A DNA stretch of 64,000 nt, from positions 1,798,001 to 1,862,000 of the forward strand of contig OZ316891.1 in the NCBI GenBank assembly GCA_973895155.1, in the 5' to 3' direction. The notes beneath the pieces were generated by a model, which was given only the letters and a program-made list of their open reading frames with translations, ran no database searches and had not been told where the DNA came from. This document shows, piece after piece, positions 25,064 through 33,375 of the stretch; the first letter of the stretch is position 1; every line of letters begins with the position of its first letter. This DNA comes from Marsupella aquatica. Lineage: Eukaryota; Marchantiophyta. The position numbers were made by a program, and so were the translations under genes.

Positions 25064-26104
25064 TCAAATGTTTACCCAAGCTTCCAGCTCACCATATATT
25101 TGCTTCCCGTTCATTTTAAACAACTCGGACTTTGCCCGAGCACCATGATTCCCTCCAATAATTCTATACTTCCATACCCTTGACTTCAGGATGTCCCAAT
25201 CTGCGGTTGTGGGACAATCCTTCGGATCCACACACAGCACGAACGGGGCACTGAAGTTGGTGGGGTTTTTCATGAGAAGTATCTTGATATTTTCCACATG
25301 CAATCTATTCACTGGTCTAATCAAAGTTGACAAATCCCCCTCCTCATCAAATATGAGATTGTCGACATGCAGAAGCACAGTTGTCCTTTGCACCCTTCGT
25401 TGCATCAGAAGACTGAGCTCTGCCTTGATCGCGTCCGTCTCATACATCGAAAGAGCCGTCTCCTCCTCCTGATCAGCCTACAAAAGCGTTGCAAATTCAA
25501 TTAAGGAAAGAAACTGCGAGATTTTTATCGGAGTTTGCATTTGTTCAACATAACTCCACAATCCGCAATTCAGGAAATAAACAGCGAGATTTTTATTGGA
25601 TTTCGTATTTGTTAAACAGTACAACGACATAGTACTTACCAATGGCGCCGCAGGAACCGCGACTGGAACTGATGGAATTGACGGAGCTCTATCTACTTCT
25701 GCAGCCACCGTCTCAGTCTAGCCAGTCCTCTTCCTCTTTGTGCTAAGTCCAGAACCAGATGGCCCGGATCCCTCGGATCCTTTACTTTCGCTTGGTTTAA
25801 CGGATGGTCCTCGACGGTTGCCCCGGCCTCTCCCACTACCGCCAGTTTCCTGGCTCTTCTTCCCACCGTCAGAGGTTCCCGCGGCATCTCCCCTGCCGCT
25901 ACCTCTCCCTTTCCCTCTTCCACTTCCCGAAACCCGACTAGAAGTTGTAGGTTCGTCCACGTCAATATGTGTAGAGGATTGCAATGGTTCTTTCCGCCCC
26001 GACATTTTATCGGCATTAGAACCACCGCTACCACTTGAACCTGGTTTCTTGAAAACAATTTTGCGGACAGGTTTGAACTCTTCACCCACGTCTTTCGTAC
26101 TCTG
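25064..26104 (-). pseudogene. E1 protein: Gly/Ser/Arg-rich segment plus ParB/Srx-like domain
   Basis: Two exons are supported: from about 26104 down to 25640, and 25477-25064. They are joined by a 162-nt GT-AG intron (GTAAGT at 25639) that keeps the frame in phase 0. The first exon encodes a basic, disordered Gly/Ser/Arg-rich stretch ending STKRKRTG, then PSIPSVPVAVPAAPL. The second exon encodes RPVNRLHVENIKILLMKNP, a hydrophobic strand, and YRIIGGNHGARAKSEL. The order, with GGNH-A--EL in the place of the ParB GxxR box, resembles the ParB/sulfiredoxin fold. This is a pattern judgement without a search. An in-frame TAG at about 25716-25718 interrupts exon 1, and the C terminus stops where the transposase-like gene ends. 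A nuclear DNA-binding or nuclease-like role is possible. No start codon is certain. Confidence 0.45.
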
Positions 26105-26147
26105 CGTTCACCCTTGGAAGCATGATGGCATCACAATCTTGCACATA

Positions 26148-26606
26148 CTAGCCGATCCAAGCCGAACCCATAACATTCATCTCTCTTGCTGCCCGAACTT
26201 CCGCAACAAGGGGATCTTCTGGATAACTGTCCATCAATTTCTCATCAAAGTTATCGAGAGTAACAATGAGAGATGTGAAACCCTTGTGCCCACACATTGT
26301 CAAGAAACTAAGGCCCTCTGTCAACACTTTTCCCTCCCCGTGGCCAACCATGAACTCGACGACGGCAACAGCAATGACAGGGCCATACGAAACATTAACC
26401 TTCGCCGATTTTTGCAACTGGACCCAAAGGATTGGGGTAGCACAATCTTCAAAACCCGTGGACTGTAATCTGGCGTCACGGAAGTACCATGACTTCTTGA
26501 TACACTTGACCTCTTCACAAATGTCTTCACTCGTCCAAATTGCATTGGTGAGGCTTGTCATGAGACTTTCTGCCTCAGCAGATCCACTCTTTCCACTAGC
26601 AGCCAT
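26148..26606 (-). CDS. E1 unknown protein, or 5' exon of the ParB-like gene
   Basis: Frame from the ATG at 26606 (MAASGKSGSAEAES) of 152 residues. I do not recognise it. It is a compact mixed alpha/beta sequence containing EDICEEVKCIKKSWYFRD and a hydrophobic strand GPVIAVAVVEFMVG. It lies just upstream, on the same strand, of the Gly/Ser/Arg-rich frame. The two are offset by one base and separated by about 45 nt, so they may be parts of one gene joined by an unseen intron or broken by a frameshift. I found no splice pair that avoids a stop. Two palindromes lie 39-139 bp upstream of its ATG, in promoter position. Confidence 0.5.
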   Translation of the reverse strand: MAASGKSGSAEAESLMTSLTNAIWTSEDICEEVKCIKKSWYFRDARLQSTGFEDCATPILWVQLQKSAKVNVSYGPVIAVAVVEFMVGHGEGKVLTEGLSFLTMCGHKGFTSLIVTLDNFDEKLMDSYPEDPLVAEVRAAREMNVMGSAWIG

Positions 26607-26644
26607 GGCAAAGTCTGCAAATAAACAAATTCCAATGCAAAGAG

Positions 26645-26745
26645 CGATAAAATTATCGCCGCCAATCTCACAGCACATGTGGACACGACATCTCATCACA
26701 CAAGGACAAAGAGACCCGCAATGCAAATGACCGATAAAATTATCG
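26645..26745. promoter_or_regulatory. Palindrome cluster 3 of E1 (two copies)
   Basis: CGATAAAATTATCG at 26645-26658 and 26732-26745, both with the AA centre on this strand. They sit immediately upstream of the minus-strand frame that starts at 26606. Confidence 0.85.
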
Positions 26746-26805
26746 CAAAAGTGAGCCTTCTTTAAATTGACGGCCGAGTGTACAGGTCGAAGAATCAGCT
26801 ACAGA

Positions 26806-26848
26806 ACCCTAAATCCAAAACCTTAACCCCTAAACCTAAACCCTAATC
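26806..26848. repeat. Telomere-like CCCTAAA cluster (telo-box type)
   Basis: Degenerate repeats including ACCCTAAATCC, AACCCCTAAACCTAAACCCT and TAATC lie between two E1 genes. Short telo-box motifs (AAACCCTAA) are common in plant promoters. It could be promoter architecture for the 26606 gene or a trace of telomeric sequence. Confidence 0.6.
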
Positions 26849-27556
26849 ATAGTTGAACCTCGCCAGAGCAAAGCGTTCGATCCGCTTCTTGGGCCATTGG
26901 GGAATATGAGTGACGCGATGATCATAAGCCCACAGCCAATGGAAATCAACTTCACCAGTCTCAGGATTCACTACTGCTACTGAATACCGGCGTGACAGAA
27001 TGTCACAACAAGCATTTGTGCAGCATGGACAGATCTCACCATTGGCAAGGACGTTTGTCCACAGGCAACTTACATAGATCAAGTTAAAGAGAGCACAGAC
27101 CGGCTGGGGGGGGAGTTGACGAATCTTGTATGAATATAGTTTCCCACCAGTGTCAATAAAAAACTCGGTGGCAAGAGGATTGTCCAGCTCGTCAATCACA
27201 TCCTGAATCTCATCGAATGCTCTACGTCTGTTGTCGGCATAGAATTCTGGCTCATAAGCAGGATTGCCCTTCACAACATCACAGCAGTGGAGTATAAAAC
27301 GTCTTACTACACCGGTTTTCAGAAAGAGTAGGATAACTCTTCTAGAAAATCCAACATATCTATCCCACCGAATATAAATTTCTCCCCCTACCTGATCTAC
27401 GTAGAAGTGAAATGCGTTATGGAAAAACGGTTTTACTACCAGCCTGCATATCTTTAAAATTAGTGACTCATCCAGCCTCCTTAGCTGGTCCAGCATGGCT
27501 CCATTCCCCCATTCTGGAGGATCCAGGTAGGGTACAAAAATGCGTCGCTCGAGCAT
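26843..27556 (-). CDS. E1 unknown protein, 237 residues
   Basis: Undamaged frame from ATG at 27556. I do not recognise the family. It holds a possible zinc-binding cluster (ICPCCTNACCDI, about residues 177-188), an acidic helix DNRRRAFDEIQDVIDELDNP and an aromatic C-terminal region ending ERFALARFNYD. There is no signal peptide or membrane segment. The lack of any stop over 237 codons, in an element whose transposase is broken, suggests recent function or youth. It follows the F-box-like gene on the same strand and might be a second exon of it, but no clear splice pair was found. Confidence 0.6.
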   Translation of the reverse strand: MLERRIFVPYLDPPEWGNGAMLDQLRRLDESLILKICRLVVKPFFHNAFHFYVDQVGGEIYIRWDRYVGFSRRVILLFLKTGVVRRFILHCCDVVKGNPAYEPEFYADNRRRAFDEIQDVIDELDNPLATEFFIDTGGKLYSYKIRQLPPQPVCALFNLIYVSCLWTNVLANGEICPCCTNACCDILSRRYSVAVVNPETGEVDFHWLWAYDHRVTHIPQWPKKRIERFALARFNYD

Positions 27557-27831
27557 GGCCTGATCACCGAATAGAAATCAGGAATAAATTTTGGAGAACA
27601 TACTAATTACAATTCTACAAGTTTCATCCAACTTTACAGTATCTTGTATAACGGGCTGTGAAGCCAATGCACTTGTCAGCTAATCGTCCGAAGAGGCGCA
27701 AACAAATACACTCTGGACCACACAACCCGAAGTCAGGGGAGGCAGAGTCAATTACATTCAAAGTGTTTCTTTACAAGCTCTTCTCGAGCAAACCTTAGAG
27801 CACCCAAAATCGACTAGAGGAATGAGGAGTG

Positions 27832-27845
27832 CGATAAATTTATCG
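27832..27845. promoter_or_regulatory. Palindrome of E1, single copy
   Basis: CGATAAATTTATCG, perfect, in the gap between the F-box-like frame (ends 27872) and the 237-residue frame (starts 27556). Confidence 0.85.
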
Positions 27846-27871
27846 GATGTTCGCAGCAATGCCTCATCCAC

Positions 27872-28420
27872 TCAGACTCGTCCATGCCATGCAAGAATTG
27901 TCCGCTTCCCGCTTTCTCCAAGATTTATCCAAACTCTAAGAAACTGATCTAACTGCTCATACGAAAAGCACCCAAGCATATCTATGGGAGGGAGGAAATG
28001 AGTTTCCTCTCGGAAGACCCTAGCAATATGTATGTTTGAGAGAAGGTCGGCATTAGGAATGCTTGCGAGCATTTTGTTTATGTCATTGATCTCACGGACT
28101 GCATATTTCAATAGCGCCCAAAATTGTGTACCAACAACAAGATGGTTCCATTTCTTTGAGGTGGCTCCAAGACAAATGATTGTTCTCATTCGAGTCAGTC
28201 GTTCTTCTAGTAGAAGTTTTAGGTCAAGGCCAAGGTGTTCATCTTGTGTGCAAGACAAGGCTAGGAGGGGCCAAATGTGAGATTCAACGAGTTGATCGGG
28301 AAGTCCATTCAACAAACTTCTGCATTCCACACCGGGCACTTTTTCTCGAATATATTTCCTACGCTCGTGGGCTAAAACGGATCCCATCTTTGCAACGATT
28401 AGATTCTCCGACGCAACCAT
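27872..28420 (-). CDS. E1 F-box-like protein, 182 residues
   Basis: Frame from ATG at 28420. Residues about 39-95 have the pattern of an F-box: LNGLPDQLVESHIWPLL, a charged helix, then TIICLGATSKKWNHLVVGTQFW. This compares with the usual LP-x(2)-L-x(3)-I and S-K-x-W-x(2)-L-x(5)-F-W spacing. F-box proteins recruit substrates to SCF ubiquitin ligases through SKP1. No Kelch, LRR or FBA repeats follow, and the C-terminal 80 residues (HFLPPIDMLGCFSYEQLDQFLRVW) are not recognised. A transposon-borne F-box protein could act against a host silencing factor, but that is conjecture. Confidence 0.5.
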   Translation of the reverse strand: MVASENLIVAKMGSVLAHERRKYIREKVPGVECRSLLNGLPDQLVESHIWPLLALSCTQDEHLGLDLKLLLEERLTRMRTIICLGATSKKWNHLVVGTQFWALLKYAVREINDINKMLASIPNADLLSNIHIARVFREETHFLPPIDMLGCFSYEQLDQFLRVWINLGESGKRTILAWHGRV

Positions 28421-28614
28421 GAAGTAGAGCTACCAAAACCACCAATAAAAATACCTTCAATCACCAGGTGTAACCGAACACATCCACAGTACCAACCCTG
28501 CACGACAGTTTAACGATTAGGACTTGTGACGTATTATATTCGCTGCGCAAGGGTAGGACTTGTTTATTTAAATATGTCCTTACAAGACGCGCCTCAATGC
28601 AAAGGTCGAAACAC

Positions 28615-28944
28615 TCATCGTGAAAGGTTCACCCAAGGGTCTTCGTTCCAAATCTTACAACAGAAGTGAGCCTGTTTGTGGTACTTGTTGTCAAGACGAC
28701 GACAACAATAGTTACAAGAAAACTCCAAAGAATGTAAACACGCCGTTAACATCAACCTCGAACGAATTGGAACTCCTGCATCATTCATTCCGCATAATTC
28801 AATGCAGAGAGGATTCTGCCTATCTCCAGGATCAGTACCACCCATCCACAATGCTCCTATACCGATGGGGAGAACTTTGAGTCGCACGAGTCTCTTGTAC
28901 AACCGGCGTGCACGTTTGACACAATTTTCAAGGAAGACAGCCAT
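28615..28944 (-). CDS. E1 unknown protein, 109 residues
   Basis: Frame from ATG at 28944. It has a basic N terminus (MAVFLENCVKRARRLYKRLVRLK) and a Cys/His-containing C-terminal part (CNYCCRRL, HKQAHFCCKIW) that could bind zinc. The family is not recognised. It is the first minus-strand frame from the right terminus, with five palindromes between its start and the right TIR. Confidence 0.5.
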   Translation of the reverse strand: MAVFLENCVKRARRLYKRLVRLKVLPIGIGALWMGGTDPGDRQNPLCIELCGMNDAGVPIRSRLMLTACLHSLEFSCNYCCRRLDNKYHKQAHFCCKIWNEDPWVNLSR

Positions 28945-29078
28945 TTGTCACAATACCTGTTGTCCACAGAGTGCAATCGACCTTCCGTTGTGCCTCCTAA
29001 ACCCGGCAACACTGCGACATCAGAGATGAAGATGAGTCTCCAAACAAAACAAAGGAAAATGATTCTCATAGGAGGATG

Positions 29079-29409
29079 CGATAAGTTTATCGCACTCCGC
29101 ATTCGAATTGAAAATATGACTTCCTCAGACACCTAAGCCCTGAATTCAATCTTTCACAAAAATACAACTCCGATAAATTTATCGGATTCTCAATTACTCC
29201 TCTTTCCATGAAAGGAATGAAGACTCCGATAAATTTATCAGAATGAAGGCAACACCTCTCTAAACACTGGATCAAATGATTGCAACAGAGGAATGCAGAA
29301 TGCGATAAATTTATCGCAGTCCGCTCAGATCTGGACATTTTACACTAAATGACTAGTTAGTCTTACATGGAGAACTTGAACAGGAATGGCTGTTCCGATA
29401 AATTTATCG
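29079..29409. promoter_or_regulatory. Palindrome cluster 4 of E1 (five copies, right subterminal)
   Basis: Copies at 29079-29092 (G in the centre), 29171-29184, 29227-29240 (last base A), 29303-29316 and 29396-29409. Spacing is 55-93 bp without a tandem repeat around them, so the palindrome itself is what is kept. They precede the rightmost minus-strand frame and lie 450-780 bp from the right end. Confidence 0.88.
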
Positions 29410-29830
29410 GGTTTTTGGTAGAAAGAGTCGAATCGCTTGGGAGGAATGTAAGACTCGATGGGAGTTTGGTATTCGCTCTCAGTCAGGAGATATTTGCTCT
29501 GGCGAAAGCAAACGTTTTATGGGCAGCCCGCTCCTCTTTATATAGGAGACGCTCTACACCATGGTTAATTTCCCCTTAACCATGGTTAAGTTTCCCCTTT
29601 ACTTGGATTAGTGCGTGGTCGTTCCTGGATTACGCGGTTCGGACCAAGTTACTCGTAGTTCAAACTTTTTCACTGACGGAATGTAAAACCCGATGCACGT
29701 ATCGCTCCTTGCATCCCGCGGCGATGCAATGGAGGAAAGTGGCGTTTCGGAGAGTTTTTGCCAGTTTTATTGGTCATTGCATTGCCTTAGAAAAAAAACG
29801 GGATCGGGCTAAACGAGAACTCCGACACAC

Positions 29831-29855
29831 TTCTCGATCGGTCCGAAATCGTGTT
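29831..29855 (-). repeat. Right TIR of E1
   Basis: Read inward on the minus strand: AACACGATTTCGGACCGA then TCGAGAAGTGTG. TTCTCGTTTAG follows further inside in the opposite sense. Confidence 0.92.
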
Positions 29856-29879
29856 CTAAGAGTAAATCCTAACAAATAG

Positions 29880-32162
29880 GTGGGCAGTGGCAACATCCCC
29901 ACAAGCATGGGCACTGCCTGCACCGAGCGTGCACTCTACATTGGAGAGACTATAATTACAAACGTGATTACAAACCAGATAATCAAGCTAAGATATGGGT
30001 CTAGGTACTAATAGAGTGATTCACTCGGGACACTATGTTCCAATGATTGAGACCTTGCCACATGGCCCCTTATACAATGACACGTGTTACATACATTATA
30101 GGACCCCTTCGGCTAAGATAATATGCCACGGTTTTGGAAATACCCTTCTTCCTTATAAACCCAAATTTGTATAAAGTTGAGGGTTGGTTGGTCCTAATTG
30201 AATTATAATTATTAGCCGAAAATGGATTAAAAATACCCTACAAGTGGGCACACGTGTTTCTGGGATTACGTAAGCTGAGGGCCCACGGCGTAGCCATCAA
30301 CGACTTCGGATAGATGCAATGTTCAAGTCTGCAATGGGGATGCCGACTGAGCATTTAATCTATAACCACTGCGTGTTTTCTCTCCAAAACATGTACTCAA
30401 ATCTTGGTCACTTACATCAGTTATCTTATAAGGATTTTCACCGACATTGGGGAGTCCAAAGGTGAAAGCAAAATATGTCGGGTCTCTCTGGAATTCTACA
30501 GGATCCCAATCCTTTGTACTCTTTGAGTCGCTCTTCCAACTTGACCCACACGGTTCTACTAAAACAGCAGGCTTGGCACCCCCAACAATTACAGGTACAT
30601 CTCTAACTTGCGGCGCTCTACATGGTCTATTGCATTAGACACATTTTCCAAAAGTCCATCGAGGTCAAGAGGCACAACACCCATCGTAACTTAGTCTGAT
30701 TGAGGACACATACAAATGCAACAGTCTGACAAAGTAAAGTTGCATGGCTACAAATCTAACTTCAACATTCAATGGAAAAGGTGACCAAGAAATTGGAAAA
30801 GGAGCAAAAGCTATTCACCCTCGCCTCAAATCAATCCCCCAAATTTAGCCACCAAATCCTTGAACAAAGTCTTGCACTCTTCGACCGCGCCTCGCCTCAA
30901 ACCTCCTTGATTGTCAGTAGTGGATTCCGGCTAATCAAATGTGATGCAAATGAGATGGAAAATTGCTGTCCGTGGAAGGGTCAAGCTGGTGCGCCTCACC
31001 TCCAAATGCGGGATTCAAAATCATCTAAGTGCTAGGCAAGAACGACGAGAGAATCCAGAAGTGTCCAAGTGAGAGCAGTTTGCGCGCAGTGACCTTCAAC
31101 AGAGCCCAAAAGAGACAAACAAATTAAATGTGGCTTCGCCAACACACATCAAGTACCCCACCACGCCGGGAAAGCCGTGTCAAAGGATGTGACTCCTGTG
31201 AAGGACATTGTCACTTGCTTATCCAACGATTAATACGTGCAAACCATACTTTTCCTTGCTTAAACCGTTGGTATCGTATTATGGGGTCGTGGAGGGACGC
31301 TATTTGGAGGATTTCCACACCTAAGGATGAGTATATTTGATTTCGCTCCCGGAAGTGTACTTTTTGATCAAGTCTACCGACTGGTCTCTCCGTTTTTGAT
31401 CAAGTCCAAGGGACTGGTCCTACCATCTACAACTCATGCCCATCGGGTGAGTGCTGTCACCACCCCCCTCTCATGGGCAAGCATACAAACGTTTACAACA
31501 AGATTTGAACACTAGTGACAAGGGCAAATGTTTCCACAACGAAACCGACCACATGCACTAGGGGAGGAAAACAAACAACACAAGCAACAACAAGTGACAC
31601 ACAAAATATTGGAACCTCAAGTCAAATCCATATCTCTTGGTGTTTCCCGTAACACATGCAAGGACAACCCGGCCTCATGCCGTCTGCCCAACTCCTGCCT
31701 CCCGGGGACAAGTGCTACGTTCTCCACCTCACTACTCTGGCTTGAACTTCTCCTAATTGGTGCGCTACTCACAAAAACTACTCAAAAGCATCCAAGCACT
31801 ACGCTGAGTTCCCCCCTGTACCTGCTCTTGGAAGCCTTCATAAACTCCCGCCTGGCCTCCTCACTCACGGTGGCAGCCTCGTGTCCCAGTAGCACTCCGC
31901 CCTGGCACTCACGCTCCTTCAAGGCACGCGGCCCTATGCAAGGCGCGCCTTCTCCCTCGCGGCTCCCCCTGCTTTCTCACTCGCGGGGATTCTTTTTTTT
32001 GGGGGGGGGGGATTTAACCCCTCCCCGTTTTTCCCCTTTTTAACCCCCTTCTGGTGTGCTGCACTATGCCTCCCCTGGCGCTCCTCGACAGTCTCCCTCG
32101 CGACTCCCCCAGTCTCCCTGGCAGTCCCATTGGCCCCGGTGCTTGTGTCTTGCCAGGTACAA
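29880..32162. other. Spacer between retroelements, no gene supported
   Basis: Short frames (30447-30638, 30772-31035, 31528-32043 and others) have no recognisable domains. From about 31660 the sequence becomes C-rich, with homopolymer runs near 31990 (T then G runs). Similar C-rich sequence resumes after the copia element at 37031, so the element probably sits inside an older GC-rich repeat. Confidence 0.4.
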
Positions 32163-32497
32163 TGTTAGGATTTACTCTTAGGTCTAGAGTTACGACTGTA
32201 CCATAGTTAAGGCTAACCTTAGTCACAGACTTAGTTAGGTTAGTCATGCTAGGCACACTTTATAACCAAACGGTGTTTGCTTGGAGAGGTGGAACTCAGG
32301 CTCATTGTGACGGAGCTAGTTGAGAGATAGAGAGAGCTTGTATTGTGGATGCTTGGTATGGCCGGTCGGTCTAGAGTGTAGTAAAGCTCATGTGTGTTCC
32401 CGTGGACGTAGCCTCATGTGGAGGTGAACCACATATCTCTTGGTGTCAACTATTGTGCGTTGCATGGTTCATGGGCTTGCCGTTGCGATCGTTGTCG
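32163..32497 (+). repeat. Left LTR of copia-A, main part
   Basis: Begins TGTTAGGATTTACTC and matches the right LTR throughout. The remaining 13 bases of the LTR (CTATTCTCAACA region) are at 34028-34040, after a nested insert; TTGTCG is duplicated by the insertion. Confidence 0.88.
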
Positions 32498-32569
32498 TGG
32501 GGATTCTTTGTTTAGTAAGTTCCTCCTAAGTATAGCTTAGTAGTATAGGATAGTAGTTTAAATTCTCGC

Positions 32570-32882
32570 ATATGCAGTCTATAGTGTGCATGCTACAGTG
32601 CACAACCTACAGTGTGCATGCTACAGTACACGGTCTACAGTATGCATGCTATATTGTTCGATCTACAGTGTGCATGCTACAATGCAAGACCTACAATGTG
32701 CATGCTACAATGTACAATCTACAGTGTGCATGCTACAGTGTACATGCTACAGTGTACGATCTACAGTGTGCATGCTACGGTGTACGATCTACAGTGTGCA
32801 TGTTACAGTGTACGATCTACAGTATGCATGCTATAGTGTACGATCTACAGTGTGCATGCTACAGTGTACTGTCTACAGTTGC
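32570..32882 (+). repeat. 28-bp minisatellite
   Basis: About eleven units built from GTGCATGCTACAGTGTACGA-type sequence with a 14-bp sub-period, all within the nested insert. Three overlapping repetitive frames here (VHATVYDLQ... and the like) are only the repeat read in three phases. Confidence 0.92.
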
Positions 32883-33096
32883 TCCACTCACGTAACTACA
32901 GTACTAGCACACTTACTTGCCTTGGATGTGTGACACATGGCTTCCATCCATGTGCCATGCTTGATCCGTGTGCTTGAGGTGTGAGCACTATAAGTAAAGA
33001 GGAGAGGGGCTCTCTCCCCTCACTCCCCATTTTTCATCAACTAAGTTGTGAAGTCTTAAAAATCCATTGGACTTGATGATCTCTTCTATGAATATA

Positions 33097-33375
33097 ACCC
33101 TTATGAAGTAGACCCACTCATGCACTCTTGCTTAGAGCTTCGGCTCGGCCAGAGATATTTTGTATGAGTCGGACCTTCAAAAAGTGTTTTCATTTGATAG
33201 GAGATGGTTATTAAGTTCTAAAGAGTTGGAAAGTGCTCAACAATGCCTTGACATCATATGCTTTCTTTTGGGTGAAATCCTTATGAAGTAGACCCACTCA
33301 TGCACTCTTGCTTAGAGCTTCGGCTCGGCCAAAGGTATTTTGTATGAGTTGGACCTTCAGATAGTATTTTCATTC
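33097..33375 (+). repeat. Direct repeat, about 95 bp at 181-bp spacing
   Basis: CCTTATGAAGTAGACCCACT...GCTTAGAGCTTCGGCTCGGC...TTTTGTATGAGT-GGACCTTC occurs at 33099 and 33280 with a handful of changes. Confidence 0.85.

Larger units (their letters stand above)
22580..25148 (+). pseudogene. E1 transposase-like gene, decayed
   Basis: The N-terminal 350 residues are Ser/Pro-rich and acidic, hence disordered. A Cys cluster (YSCCDNYCLRNL) follows, then conserved blocks: SWFVRIWNKKFPRVRTPKRSRFSTC, HRSKCYKSPEKYLGICIDGMDQKKTELP, and LYLQLDNTALENKNKY before GHTHDQIDQMF. This arrangement resembles the DUF7869-type proteins found in transposons, whose Asp residues in IDGMDQ and QLDN look like a DDE-type RNase-H core. 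That reading is from memory of the family. An intron lies at 24257-24559 (GTAAGT...TTGTAG), or a 4-nt-shifted variant of it. Lesions are an in-frame TAG at 23906-23908, stops near 24793, a frame change caused by a 14-bp tandem duplication at about 24895-24928, and truncation shortly after DQMFTQ at about 25080. There the gene collides with the opposite-strand gene. It cannot make an intact transposase. Confidence 0.72.
21490..29855. mobile_element. Transposon E1: 8366-bp TIR element with multiple genes
   Basis: Both ends read AACACGATTTCGGACCGA inward and continue CGAGAA, giving a 25-bp terminal inverted repeat with one mismatch. CTAA lies on both sides (21486-21489 and 29856-29859), and the uninterrupted LTR elsewhere in the window has a single CTAA here, so this is a true 4-bp target duplication. 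Secondary TAAACGAGAA motifs occur just inside both ends. The element holds a decayed plus-strand transposase-like gene, at least five minus-strand frames and 16 copies of a 14-bp palindrome. A 4-bp duplication excludes hAT, typical MULE, CACTA and PIF/Harbinger. Sola, Ginger and Academ come to mind on duplication length, but the proteins do not let me assign a superfamily. Confidence 0.92.
21176..29874 (-). mobile_element. Solo LTR (copia-A type), split by transposon E1
   Basis: About 330 bp of LTR, in two pieces (21176-21489 and 29860-29874), match in reverse complement the LTRs of the copia element at 32-37 kb, from TGTTAGGATT to CTCAACA. The whole is flanked by a perfect 5-bp target duplication AATAG (21171-21175 and 29875-29879). 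No internal retroelement sequence is present, so this is a solo LTR left by recombination. Transposon E1 inserted into it later. Confidence 0.9.

Noticed and set aside
25740-26730. Plus-strand frames of 242 and 154 residues in E1
   Set aside because: Antisense to the Gly/Ser/Arg-rich gene and its upstream neighbour; the Pro/Leu-rich sequence is what an antisense of GS/GR codons gives, and the minus-strand intron with good splice sites favours the other strand.
22027-29409. Reading the palindrome set as a CRISPR array
   Set aside because: Spacing is irregular, copies are 14 bp and spread over 7 kb between genes of a eukaryotic transposon; no spacers or cas genes.
32572-32933. Three overlapping repetitive plus-strand frames of 74-115 residues
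   Set aside because: They are the 28-bp minisatellite read in three phases; no protein features.
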